DNA of 64,000 bases from JBBIQS01 sp037442205. GTDB taxonomy: Bacteria; Myxococcota; Myxococcia; Myxococcales; UBA5297. Positions 1 to 8,400 of the stretch are shown in pieces; position 1 is the stretch's first letter, and every line of letters starts with the position of its first letter. Location: assembly GCA_037442205.1 (NCBI GenBank), contig JBBIQS010000021.1, positions 1-64,000 of the forward strand, written 5' to 3'. Made by a program: the position numbers and the translations under genes. Below the pieces are notes generated by a model that saw only the letters and a list, made by a program, of their open reading frames with translations, was not told the DNA's origin and searched no databases.

Positions 1-1
1 G

Positions 2-34
2 GTCGGCCTGATGCACGCCGCCTTGGAGAAGTAG
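2..34 (+). CDS. C-terminal tail of an upstream gene (partial)
   Basis: Frame 2 is open from the window edge to a TAG at 32-34 and reads VGLMHAALEK before the stop. It ends six bases before the GTG of the chemotaxis receptor, so it may be the last gene of a shared operon. Only ten residues are visible and no family can be assigned. It could equally be chance open frame. Confidence 0.3.
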   Translation, partial: VGLMHAALEK

Positions 35-40
35 CCGGCC

Positions 41-1702
41 GTGACAGGATTCCTCGCCCGGGGTCGCGCTCGCCTGACGGTTCGCGTCAGGCTCTTCGCG
101 TCCTTCGGCTTGCTGGTCGCCGCCACCGCCGTGGCGGGTCTGCAGGGCCTCGTCGCCTTGGAGCGGGACGAAGCCGTCTTGGACGCAGTCACCGCTGGAA
201 GCGACGCCGCCCTGCAGGCCCTGCTGCGGATCGACCGCGACCTCGCCAACGCCCAGGCCGCCGAGCGCTCTCTGCTCTTCCTCAGGCAGGGCGCCGAGGA
301 CGCAACGGCGATGAGGGCCCGCTTCGGCGAGTCGTTGTCCGATGCCGAGGATGCGTGGAGGGCCTATTCGGCCCAGTCCACGGACGAGGAGGAGCGCAGG
401 CTGCGCGAGGCCTTCTCTCGGGCTTACCCTGCCTGGAAGGCGCTCTCAGCGGAGGTGCTAGAGATTCTCGCCGAAGATTCGATGGCCTCGCGCCGCGACG
501 CCATCGACCAGTCGATGGGAGCCAGCGCCGCCCAGTTTGAAACCTCCCGCAGGGCCCTGGCCGACCTGCTCGCCTTCGAGCGCGCCGACCTCGCCCGGTT
601 GCTGGCGAGCCAGCGCGAAGCGGCGCAGGCCTCCCGCGCCCGAATGACCACGGTGGTGCTCGTCGCGCTGCTGGTCGCCGCCCTGCTGGCGCTGCTGCTG
701 GTCCGCTCCTTCACCCGTCCCCTGGCCCAACTGGCCGCGGCTGCGCGGCGCATCGGCGAGGAAGGGGACCTGACCGGAGCAGCGCTGGCGGTGCCGAGCG
801 ATGACGAACTGGGGGCGCTGGCCAATAGCTTCGCTGCGATGGCGCAGAGGCTTCGCAGCCTGCTCGCCGACCTGCACCAGGCCTCAGGATTGGCCCGGAG
901 CGAGTCTCGCGACCTGCTGGCCATGGCCGGCAAGCAGGCCGGGATGGCCGGCGAGCAGTCCTCTGCTCTGGCCGAGACCAGCGCTACCGTGGGCGAGATT
1001 TCCCAGACCGCGTCGCAGGCCACTGCCAAGGCAGAGTCGGTGATCGCCGTTTCCGTGCAAGCGGCAGAATTCAGCGGCGCTGGCCTGAGGAAAGTGGAGG
1101 AGACCATCGCCGGCATGGAGAGGCTGGGTGGCCAGGTCCAGAGCATCGCTGCCTCCAATACCGATCTCACCGAGCGGGCCCTGCAGGTGGCCGAGCTAAT
1201 GAGCACCGTTCAGGAGGTCGCCGAGAACGCCAACGTGCTGGCCCTCAACGCTAGTATCGAGGCGGCGCGCGCCGGCCAGCAGGGCAAGGGATTCGCGGTA
1301 GTGGCCCAGGAGATGCGCAAGCTCTCCGAGCAGTCGCGCAGCGCGGCGGCCAGCGCCGGCCAGATGCTGCGCCAGATCCAGGTCGGGGCTCGGGCGGCGG
1401 TGGCCAGCACCGAAGAAGGCGGGCGGCTGGCCGAGCAGGCCAGCGAGCTGGCGCGTGGCGCCGGGGCGGCCATCAGCAGTCTCTCCGAGGTGATAAGGTC
1501 CTCCAAGGTCGCCGCCGAGGAGATCGCCGTGGCCACCCGGCAGCAGGGCGCCGGCGTCGAGCAGATTGTGACTGCGATTCACGGGTTGACATCGGCGCAA
1601 GGCGACGCAGTCTCGGTGAGCGGCCGCATCGAGCAGGTGGCCAGCTCGCTCCAGGCCCTTTCCCAATCGCTGGCGGAGATGGTTGCGCGTTATCGAGTCT
1701 GA
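41..1702 (+). CDS. methyl-accepting chemotaxis protein
   Basis: Membrane receptor that controls the CheA kinase. The 553-residue protein has a first membrane segment at about residues 17-38, an extracytoplasmic mostly helical region with a four-helix-bundle look (about 40-200), a second membrane segment at about 203-221, a HAMP linker (about 222-275) and a long coiled-coil signalling domain. The conserved hairpin tip is clear (NVLALNASIEAARAG followed by GKGFAVVAQEMRKLSEQS). The start is a GTG with a GGAG about 13 bases upstream, a rather long spacing. No cheA, cheW or cheR follows it in the window. The ligand cannot be told from the sequence. Confidence 0.93.
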   Translation: MTGFLARGRARLTVRVRLFASFGLLVAATAVAGLQGLVALERDEAVLDAVTAGSDAALQALLRIDRDLANAQAAERSLLFLRQGAEDATAMRARFGESLSDAEDAWRAYSAQSTDEEERRLREAFSRAYPAWKALSAEVLEILAEDSMASRRDAIDQSMGASAAQFETSRRALADLLAFERADLARLLASQREAAQASRARMTTVVLVALLVAALLALLLVRSFTRPLAQLAAAARRIGEEGDLTGAALAVPSDDELGALANSFAAMAQRLRSLLADLHQASGLARSESRDLLAMAGKQAGMAGEQSSALAETSATVGEISQTASQATAKAESVIAVSVQAAEFSGAGLRKVEETIAGMERLGGQVQSIAASNTDLTERALQVAELMSTVQEVAENANVLALNASIEAARAGQQGKGFAVVAQEMRKLSEQSRSAAASAGQMLRQIQVGARAAVASTEEGGRLAEQASELARGAGAAISSLSEVIRSSKVAAEEIAVATRQQGAGVEQIVTAIHGLTSAQGDAVSVSGRIEQVASSLQALSQSLAEMVARYRV

Positions 1703-1731
1703 GCGTCCACGGCCGAGGGGCCGGGCCGGAG

Positions 1732-2103
1732 GTGCCCGCGTCGGTCCGGTCGCAGAAGCTGGCCGACTGCGATTTCAAGTCGCTGGCCTCGGGGCTCAAG
1801 GAGGTGGAGGTCCTCGAGCGCACGCCGACCGGCCGTGCGCGCAAGGCGCAGCTGAGCGGAGCGGACGGGAAGAAGGCGGTGACCGGGGTCGATCTGAGGC
1901 GGGTGCTCGGCTACGAGAAGGTGCGCAGCCTGTGGTTCGAGGTGGAGAAGAAGCGCGACGGCTGGCTGCTGAGCGGGAAGGGCTTCGGCCACGGCGCCGG
2001 GATGTGCCAGTGGGGTGCCAAGGCGCTGGCCGAGCAGGGATGGGGCTATGCGCGGATACTGACCTACTACTACCAGGGGGCGCAGCTGCGGCGGATGTAT
2101 TGA
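1732..2103 (+). pseudogene. SpoIID/LytB domain protein, 5'-truncated remnant
   Basis: About 120 residues match only the C-terminal part of the SpoIID/LytB (stage II sporulation D, amidase-enhancer) domain. The signature is present: GKGFGHGAGMCQWGAKALA, then GWGYARILTYYYQGAQL, then a stop. Upstream, LERTPTGRARKAQLSG and DLRRVLGY match the middle of the family. The N-terminal half is missing, since the SpoIID-like reading begins about 30 bases after the stop of the chemotaxis receptor. There is no signal peptide or plausible ribosome site, and the GTG at 1732 is only the first available start. I read it as the residue of a deletion that fused the tail of a SpoIID gene to the receptor's 3' end. 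A translated small protein is not excluded. Confidence 0.7.
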
Positions 2104-2235
2104 CCGGACGCGGGCGGCGGAGTCGGCTGTAGCCTACCTCAAGGCCTCCAACACTGTGGCGATGCCCCAGAGAGCAATAGCCGGAAGGATCTGTTTGGCC
2201 TGAGCAGAGAATCGATCGCTTAGAACTGTTGGGAT

Positions 2236-3039
2236 TCAGGTCTTTCGCTGGCGAACGCGCATCGGGCGTGGTGGATCGACAGGTCTAGGAGTGATCTTCC
2301 AGGCGCGCCCCTGCGGAAGAAGAGGCAGGAGACGCCGACGAACGGCATCTATCTCGCTGGGCAGGTTGACGATTACTATCTCACCAGGGGGGGCATTGCC
2401 TAGTCCAACGCATAGCGCCAGTCGCAACTCTGCCTCGACTGGTGAAACGCTATGGCCATAAACAACCAGTCGCCGGGTACGATTGATGATCCCCGACATT
2501 AAGGCGAGCTTGTTCTTCATCGCCCGTCTATGGGCGGGAGATCTGTAGCGTTCATCGATGGTTTCGCCTGGAAGAAGCATCAGGTCGGGATCTTCGACGT
2601 TGCCATGAAGATAGACCGCTCTTGATTTCTCACCAGTTGCAGCAGAGAGAGCGTTCGCCAGGAGAAGGTCCCAATTGGTGGTAAGGTAGACGGTGGATCC
2701 AATGCCCAATTCTGCAGAGATCTCGCGAAACTGTAGACGCAAGCCTATTGCGCCGGCTGCGGTCGCTGCCGCAAGTTCGGCGGCGATTGACCTCTTGAGG
2801 GCGGTATGTACATCAGCAATACTCTTCTTGAGCTTTTTGCTGGGTTGAAACTCCATATGCCGTCGGAAGCTTACTAGAGTCGCGAAGAACGAGTTCGCAG
2901 ATTCAGGGCAGGTGACCTGGGCCCGGTTGCCTATGCCTTCGATTCCGCACTTCTGGATGCCATTGATTACTGGTTTCCAGGGATCATGCTGCGCTCCGGT
3001 GCCAATCAGGAACACCGTATCGATCATTTCATTGCTCAT
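2236..3039 (-). CDS. stand-alone SIR2-like domain protein
   Basis: The 267-residue protein has the landmarks of SIR2-like domains (SIR2_2 type): FLIGTGAQ near residue 11, LTTNWDLLL with N122, YLHGNVEDPD with H145, and LVVYGHSVS near 191. In bacterial SIR2 NADases the TTN asparagine and HG histidine are the catalytic pair, so NAD cleavage is possible. That is family knowledge and not shown here. There is no partner domain (Argonaute, HerA, SLOG or TPR) and no recognisable defence gene beside it. Its base composition is clearly more AT-rich than its neighbours, and a transposase remnant lies just downstream in coordinates, which suggests acquisition by transfer. No strong ribosome site is visible; M5 is an alternative start. 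Confidence 0.65.
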   Translation of the reverse strand: MSNEMIDTVFLIGTGAQHDPWKPVINGIQKCGIEGIGNRAQVTCPESANSFFATLVSFRRHMEFQPSKKLKKSIADVHTALKRSIAAELAAATAAGAIGLRLQFREISAELGIGSTVYLTTNWDLLLANALSAATGEKSRAVYLHGNVEDPDLMLLPGETIDERYRSPAHRRAMKNKLALMSGIINRTRRLVVYGHSVSPVEAELRLALCVGLGNAPPGEIVIVNLPSEIDAVRRRLLPLLPQGRAWKITPRPVDPPRPMRVRQRKT

Positions 3040-3154
3040 CGGACTATTCTACCCGACAGGGCACGAGTCCGAAAGCCTGGGGTCCCTAGCTAGGAGCTTG
3101 TCGGAGTAAGCGCCAGCAGCACGGGTACGGTCGAGGATCGGCGGGATGCCCGCT

Positions 3155-3439
3155 TCAAGCGGTGGCCAAGCCGTTGGATCCGGCGGTGAAGAGCTTCATC
3201 AGGTTGTGTACTGCGCCGATGAGGGAGAATTCGCTCGAGACCTTGCCTTCGCCGCGAAGCGAGAAGCGCCTGAATCCGCGATTCTTCACCTGCCCAAATA
3301 CCGGCTCGCCGGTCACCTTTCTCCGGGCGTAGGCCGCGCGCCCCCTCTTGGTGAGCAGCTTCCGAGCCATGCGTTCCTTGAACTGAGGCTGCACGAACTC
3401 TCCTGCGAGAAGGCGCGACAGGACGTCCGCCACCAGCAC
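3155..3439 (-). pseudogene. IS1182-like (IS4/IS5 superfamily) transposase remnant
   Basis: Ninety-four residues correspond to the C-terminal end of a DDE transposase of IS1182 type: a basic stretch ending in YARRKVTGEPVFGQVK, then GFRRFSLRGEGKV and LIGAVHNLMKLF. The glutamate of EPVFG is the last residue of the catalytic DDE triad. The two aspartates and the N-terminal DNA-binding region are absent. Upstream the frame continues into unrelated sequence (LTRQLEALAKKALDFLRVG), so the element is a fragment and not an intact insertion sequence. A sequence reading GAGCTTGTCGGAGTAAG at about 3093 may be the old IS terminus, but no matching inverted end was found. Confidence 0.7.
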
Positions 3440-3547
3440 CCCGAGGCCGACGCGCAGGAAGTCGAGCGCCTTCTTCGCGAGCGCCTCAAGCTGGCGCGTG
3501 AGCGTAGTTATTGAGCGGGCCAGCAGGGTCAGCTATGAACCCCCGCC

Positions 3548-4576
3548 ATGCGCCTGGACGAATTCGACTACGAGCTACCCGAAGAGCTGATCGCCCAGGA
3601 ACCGCTCCCCGAGCGGTCCGCCTCGCGGATGATGCTGATCGACCGCCAGACCGGCGGCATCGAGCACCGCCAGTTCCAGGAGCTGGGCTCGTTCCTGTGC
3701 CCGGGCGACCTCTTGGTGCTCAACGACGCCAAGGTGATCCCCGCCCGGCTGCTGGGGCGCAAGGTCGAGAGCGGCGGCAAGGTCGAGCTGGTGCTGACCA
3801 TGCCGCTGGCCGGTCCCTCGGGCGATCGCTGGCGGTGCATCGGGCAGGCCTCCAAGGCCATCCGCCCGGGGATGAAGCTCGACTTCGACGGCCTCAAGGC
3901 CGAGGTGCTGGCTTCGCTGGGGGACGGCAGCTACGAGGTCCGCTTCGAGACCGAGAACCTGGCCCAGGAGCTGGAGCGGGTGGGGCGCATCCCGCTGCCG
4001 CCATATATCAAGCGCGAGATCAGCCCCGCCGATCGCGAGCGCTATCAGACCGTCTTCGCGGCTAGGCCGGGGGCTGCCGCGGCCCCGACCGCCGGCTTCC
4101 ACTTCACCGAACAGATGCTCCAGGCGCTCAAGGAAAAGGGCGTCTCCATCGCCCACGTCACCCTCTACGTCGGCGCCGGGACCTTCCTGCCGGTGCGCAC
4201 CGAGCACGTCGAAGAGCACCGGATGCACCCCGAGCGCTACGAGGTCTCGGCCGAGGCGGCTCTGGCGGTCGAGGAAACCAAGGCCCGCGGCGGGCGGGTG
4301 GTCGCGGTCGGCACCACCGCGCTGCGGGCGCTGGAGTCGGCGGCCCAGGGGTCGCTGGTCCGGGCGGGCGAGGGGACCTCGCAGCTGTTCATCTACCCCG
4401 GCTTCCGCTTCCAGGTGGTCGATGCGCTGGTCACCAACTTCCACCTGCCGCGCTCGACCCTGCTGCTGCTGGTCTCGGCCTTCGCCGGCAAGGAGCTGAT
4501 CCTGCGCGCCTACCGCGAGGCAGTGGCGCAGCGCTATCGCTTCTTCTCCTACGGCGACGCGATGTTCCTGCGCTGA
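3548..4576 (+). CDS. queA: S-adenosylmethionine:tRNA ribosyltransferase-isomerase
   Basis: QueA transfers and isomerises the ribosyl group of S-adenosylmethionine onto preQ1 in the anticodon loop, giving epoxyqueuosine in tRNAs with GUN anticodons. The 342-residue length is typical and the sequence is recognisable from the N-terminus (MRLDEFDYELPEELIAQEPL) to the C-terminus (YRFFSYGDAMFL). Family blocks such as LNDAKVIPARLLG, TAGFHFTEQML and FHLPRSTLLLLVSAFAG are present. The ATG at 3548 has no convincing Shine-Dalgarno sequence. tgt, acting one step earlier in the same pathway, lies 3.8 kb downstream on the same strand with two unrelated genes between. No queC, queD, queE, queF or queG is in the window. 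Confidence 0.97.
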   Translation: MRLDEFDYELPEELIAQEPLPERSASRMMLIDRQTGGIEHRQFQELGSFLCPGDLLVLNDAKVIPARLLGRKVESGGKVELVLTMPLAGPSGDRWRCIGQASKAIRPGMKLDFDGLKAEVLASLGDGSYEVRFETENLAQELERVGRIPLPPYIKREISPADRERYQTVFAARPGAAAAPTAGFHFTEQMLQALKEKGVSIAHVTLYVGAGTFLPVRTEHVEEHRMHPERYEVSAEAALAVEETKARGGRVVAVGTTALRALESAAQGSLVRAGEGTSQLFIYPGFRFQVVDALVTNFHLPRSTLLLLVSAFAGKELILRAYREAVAQRYRFFSYGDAMFLR

Positions 4577-4677
4577 GATCGAATCGCTCGGCCGATCGTT
4601 TCACCGGGCTGGCGGGCCCGTGCCTGCCCGGACTCGTTCGTCTAGACTGCCGCAACTACTCCGAACTTGGAGGGCGC

Positions 4678-6711
4678 ATGTCCATCGCCGTCCCGCTGAT
4701 TCTCTCCCTTCTGCAGGTCACTCCAGCCGAAGGGCGCGCCGAAGTCCTGGCGAAACCCGAGCCCGCCGTCTCTGCTCCCGACAAGCCGGCGATCGCGCTG
4801 CCGATCCGCGAGGTGACCGTCTACAGCGACCGGGCGCGGGTGGTCCGCTCCGGCGAAGTGCCGCTGAGCAACGGCCAGCAGAGGGTGCGGCTGCCGCAGA
4901 TTCCGGCGACCGCCGACCCGAGCTCGGTGCGGCTGGAGGTGCAGAACGCCTCCGTCGCCCGCATCGAGGTGCGCCGGGCGGACCTGGGGGAGCTTCCCGT
5001 GGGCGAGGCCGAGAAGCTGCTGCGCGAGATCGAGGCCGCCCGCGACCAGGAGGCGGCGCTGGAGCAGAAGCGGCAGACCATCGCCGCCGAGCGCGAGATG
5101 CTCGAGTCGCTGCGCCCGACCTCCTCCCCGATCCTCGACGCCAAGGCCCAGCCGGCCCTGCTCGAGACCGGCGGCTGGCGGACGGCGCTCTCCTTCCTCG
5201 AGACCCGGGCGGCGGCGGACGCCGACCAGGAGCGCTCGCTCGAGCAGCAGCTGCGGACCCTTCGCCGGCGCCTGGAGCAGCTGTGCGCCAAGGCCCAGCA
5301 GATGGCCGCCGGAGCCAACGGCGTGCCGGGCTGGGTGGTGGAGGCGCTGCTCGACGGCCGCGGCGCCAACGCCCGGCTGAGCCTGGCCTACCTGGCGGCC
5401 AACGCCCGCTGGTACCCGGCCTACGACGTGCGCTACACGCCAGGCGCCTCTGACGTCGAGGTCGACTTCGCCGGCCTGGTTTCGCAGGAGACGGGCGAGG
5501 ACTGGACCGATGCCCGGCTCGTCCTGAGCAGCGCCATCCCCGCCACCACCACCTCCGTGCCCAAGCTGCCGGCCTGGAAGATCGGCGAGAAGGACCAGTT
5601 CATCCCGACGCCGTTCCCCAAGCCCGAGGAGCTGCCGCCGGCGCTGCCGCTGCCGATGCCGCGGCCGGTTCCGGCCTCGCGGAACTCCGAGCGGCTGCGC
5701 CAGGCTCTGGTGGCGGCAGCCCAGGTCGGCATCCAGCAACCGGCCATGAACGGTGAGCTCCAGTTCTTGGATGACTCTGTCCAGGGATACCTGAGCAAGC
5801 CCTCTGGGGCCTACGCCGAGAGCAAGAAGAAGGACAAGGGCGGTCGCAAGGCCGCCAATGCCCCGGCGCCCCAGCGGTCGCGGCCTCCCGCCCCTCCGCC
5901 GATGGCCCCCGCGGCCGCGCCCCCTCCGATGGAAAGAGAGATGCCAGCTGCAAAGGTGGCTTCCGAGGTAGCGGTCAGCCGCCCGTCCAGCCTTTTAGGC
6001 AAGAGTCGCTCCGAGCCGACCGAGGGCGTGAGCTTCAGCGCGGTCCGCGGCTGGCAGATGCCGTCGTACTCGGGCGATCTGCCCGCGGCCTTGGCCGGAG
6101 GCTACGACTTCACCTACACCTCGGCGCGGCCGGAGTCGGTGCGCTCGGGAGGGGAGGCGCGGCGGGTGGGGCTGCACGCCGCCCGTTTCCCGGCGCGGGC
6201 GCTGGTCACCATCTTCCCGGCGCTCAAGAAGCAGGCCTACCTGGTCGCTGAGGTCAGCAACAACTCCGACAAGCCGCTGCTCTCCGGCTCCGCCAACCTC
6301 TTCGTCGGCGCCGACCTGCAAGGCCAGGCCAAGCTGCCCACCATCGCCGTCGGCGAGAAGCTGACCCTGCCGCTGGGCATCGACGAGGGGATCCAGATCG
6401 AGCGCAACGTCAACGTGGTCACCAAGGAGACCGGCCTCATCTCCAAGGACGACGTCACCACCTACGAAGTCGTCATCGAGCTGCTCAATCCGCGCGGCGC
6501 CGCCGTGGAAGCCAAGGTCACCGACCAGATTCCGCTCAAGGGCGACAGGTACGTCGAGGTCGCGCTCGACCGGATGGAGCCGCAGGCGATCCTCACCAAG
6601 GAAGAGGGGACGCTGGAGTGGCAGCTGCCGCTCAAGGGCGGCGCCAAGCAGGTGATCAAGTTCGCCTACACCGTCACTCGGCCTCGCAACGCCAAGCTGC
6701 GGCAGTGGTAG
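4678..6711 (+). CDS. mucoidy inhibitor MuiA-like protein (DUF4140/DUF4139), first copy
   Basis: Member of the MuiA family: an N-terminal DUF4140 (IREVTVYSDRARVVRSGEV onward, residues about 43-130), a coiled-coil stretch (about 110-210), and a C-terminal DUF4139 beta-rich region (from NARWYPAYDVRYTPGA to the end). A hydrophobic N-terminus could be a secretion signal. Between about residues 380 and 430 there is a low-complexity Pro/Ala/Lys linker not seen in the next gene. The start follows TTGGAGGGCGC, a good ribosome site. The family is named for an effect on mucoidy, and its biochemical role is unknown. It is followed 15 bases later by a paralogue with its own GGAGG, so the two probably form one transcript. 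Confidence 0.85.
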   Translation: MSIAVPLILSLLQVTPAEGRAEVLAKPEPAVSAPDKPAIALPIREVTVYSDRARVVRSGEVPLSNGQQRVRLPQIPATADPSSVRLEVQNASVARIEVRRADLGELPVGEAEKLLREIEAARDQEAALEQKRQTIAAEREMLESLRPTSSPILDAKAQPALLETGGWRTALSFLETRAAADADQERSLEQQLRTLRRRLEQLCAKAQQMAAGANGVPGWVVEALLDGRGANARLSLAYLAANARWYPAYDVRYTPGASDVEVDFAGLVSQETGEDWTDARLVLSSAIPATTTSVPKLPAWKIGEKDQFIPTPFPKPEELPPALPLPMPRPVPASRNSERLRQALVAAAQVGIQQPAMNGELQFLDDSVQGYLSKPSGAYAESKKKDKGGRKAANAPAPQRSRPPAPPPMAPAAAPPPMEREMPAAKVASEVAVSRPSSLLGKSRSEPTEGVSFSAVRGWQMPSYSGDLPAALAGGYDFTYTSARPESVRSGGEARRVGLHAARFPARALVTIFPALKKQAYLVAEVSNNSDKPLLSGSANLFVGADLQGQAKLPTIAVGEKLTLPLGIDEGIQIERNVNVVTKETGLISKDDVTTYEVVIELLNPRGAAVEAKVTDQIPLKGDRYVEVALDRMEPQAILTKEEGTLEWQLPLKGGAKQVIKFAYTVTRPRNAKLRQW

Positions 6712-6726
6712 CGGAGGACTACGACC

Positions 6727-8358
6727 ATGAACGCCAACCTTCGAGTCGCCCTGTTCTCCTCGGCCTTCCTGCTCTCGGTTCCGGCAACGACGCGCGCCGC
6801 CGCCGGCGAGGAGCTGCCATCGCCGGTGTCGCGGGTGGTGGTCTATCCCGACCGTGCGCTGGTGAGCCGCGCCCTGGGCGTGGACTGCCAGCAGACCCCG
6901 ACCCTGGCGGTCTTCCACGCGCTGCCTCCCGGGATCGATCCGACGACCGTGCGGGCCACCGCCCGCGGCGGCGACGCCCGGGTCGAGGGCGTCAGCTTGT
7001 ACGAGCGCGTGCTCGACGAGGCTTACGCCGCCCAGGTCCGCTCGCTCGACGATCAGATCGAGCAGCTGGCGCTCAAAATGGCCGGGGTCGAGGAGGCGCG
7101 CTCCCGGGCGGCTTCGAGCGCCCAGCAGGCCGAGAGCCTGCGGCGGAGCATGGTTCCGTTCCTGACCCGCGAGACCGCGGCCGAGAAGAAGCCGCAGACC
7201 GCGGTCTGGACCCAGGGCCTGGACCTGACGCGCGAGCAGCAGGACCAGGCGATGGCCAAGCAGCTGGCCGCCGGCGTCGAGCTGCGCGAGCTCGGGCGGA
7301 AGCTGGCAGAGCTGCAAGCCAAGCGCGCCGAGGTCTCGGCCGGCGGTCCGATGCGCGCCACCGAGGCCGAGGTCCTGGTGCGCTGCCCCGCTTCGGGAAG
7401 GACCAAGGTCGAACTCGCCTACATGATGGGCGGGATCAGCTGGCGGCCGGTCTACGAGGCGCGTGCCGACGAGGGCGCCGGGCGAGTGGACCTGAGCGTG
7501 ATGGCCGAGGTGGTCCAGGGCACCGGCGAGCCGTGGAGGGACGTCGAGGTGGTGCTCTCGACCGCGGTCACCCGCCGCGACGCCAAGCCCCCGGAGTCGG
7601 CGCGGCTGAACCTGGGCGCCTCTCCGGAGGAGGACAAGAAGAAGGTGCTGGTGCGCCACTACGAGGAGGCCAAGCACCTGGAGGTCGCCAACAGGCTTGA
7701 TGAGGCGCCTGCCGATCAGGGCGGAGAGGTGATGGACCAGGGGCTCTCGGTGCAGCTGCCGGTCCCAGGCAAGGTCGATTTCCAGGGCGACGGCCGTCCG
7801 ATGCGGCTGCTGGTCGAGACCATTCGCCTCCCGGCGATGTTCAAGCTGGTCGCGGTCCCCAAGCTCTTGCCGCGGGTGGTGCGGGTGGCCGAGACCTCGA
7901 ACGGCGCCCGCTATCCCTTGCTGCCCGGCCGGCTCGACCTCTTTGCCGGCGGCTCCTACAGCGGGTCGGCGGCGCTGGAGCGGACCGCCAAGGGCGAGAA
8001 GATGAAGCTCGCCTTCGGACTAGAGGAGTCCATCAAGGTGAAGCGGGTGGTCCTGCAGGAGGAGACCAAGGACCCGAGCTTCCTGGGCTCGACCCGACGC
8101 TTCCTCTACAAGTACCGGATCGACCTCACCAACAGCGCCCACAAGGCCCAGACCCTGCTGGTCCAGGAGCACGTCCCGGTCTCGCAGGTCAACGACGTCA
8201 AGGTGTTGATCGACGAGAAGACCACCAAGGGATACGACCTGCAGAAGGACGACGGGATCCTGACCTGGACCGTGTCGGTGGCGCCGCAAGAGAAGAAGCA
8301 GCTCGAGCTCCACTTTGCGGTAGAAGTGCCCGAGAAATACGACTCCAACGGCCTGTAG
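6727..8358 (+). CDS. mucoidy inhibitor MuiA-like protein (DUF4139), second copy
   Basis: Second, shorter MuiA-family protein (543 residues). It has a likely Sec signal (LFSSAFLLSVPATTRAAAG), then VSRVVVYPDRALVSR matching DUF4140, a coiled-coil stretch at about 95-200, and GISWRPVYEARADEG starting DUF4139. The last 150 residues (IKVKRVVLQEETKDPSFLG, NDVKVLIDEKTTKGY) align by eye with the end of the first copy. It lacks the proline-rich linker of that copy. A GGAGG precedes the ATG. The tandem pair probably acts together at the cell envelope, which is inference from the signals and pairing. Confidence 0.85.
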   Translation: MNANLRVALFSSAFLLSVPATTRAAAGEELPSPVSRVVVYPDRALVSRALGVDCQQTPTLAVFHALPPGIDPTTVRATARGGDARVEGVSLYERVLDEAYAAQVRSLDDQIEQLALKMAGVEEARSRAASSAQQAESLRRSMVPFLTRETAAEKKPQTAVWTQGLDLTREQQDQAMAKQLAAGVELRELGRKLAELQAKRAEVSAGGPMRATEAEVLVRCPASGRTKVELAYMMGGISWRPVYEARADEGAGRVDLSVMAEVVQGTGEPWRDVEVVLSTAVTRRDAKPPESARLNLGASPEEDKKKVLVRHYEEAKHLEVANRLDEAPADQGGEVMDQGLSVQLPVPGKVDFQGDGRPMRLLVETIRLPAMFKLVAVPKLLPRVVRVAETSNGARYPLLPGRLDLFAGGSYSGSAALERTAKGEKMKLAFGLEESIKVKRVVLQEETKDPSFLGSTRRFLYKYRIDLTNSAHKAQTLLVQEHVPVSQVNDVKVLIDEKTTKGYDLQKDDGILTWTVSVAPQEKKQLELHFAVEVPEKYDSNGL

Positions 8359-8400
8359 AGGCCGGCATCGCTCGCGTCGGCGGGGAGAAGAGAGGAAGAA

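Noticed and set aside
1683..2132. A 149-codon frame overlapping the SpoIID remnant in another phase
   Set aside because: It is an Arg/Gly-rich shadow with no family match. The SpoIID motif lies in the other frame.
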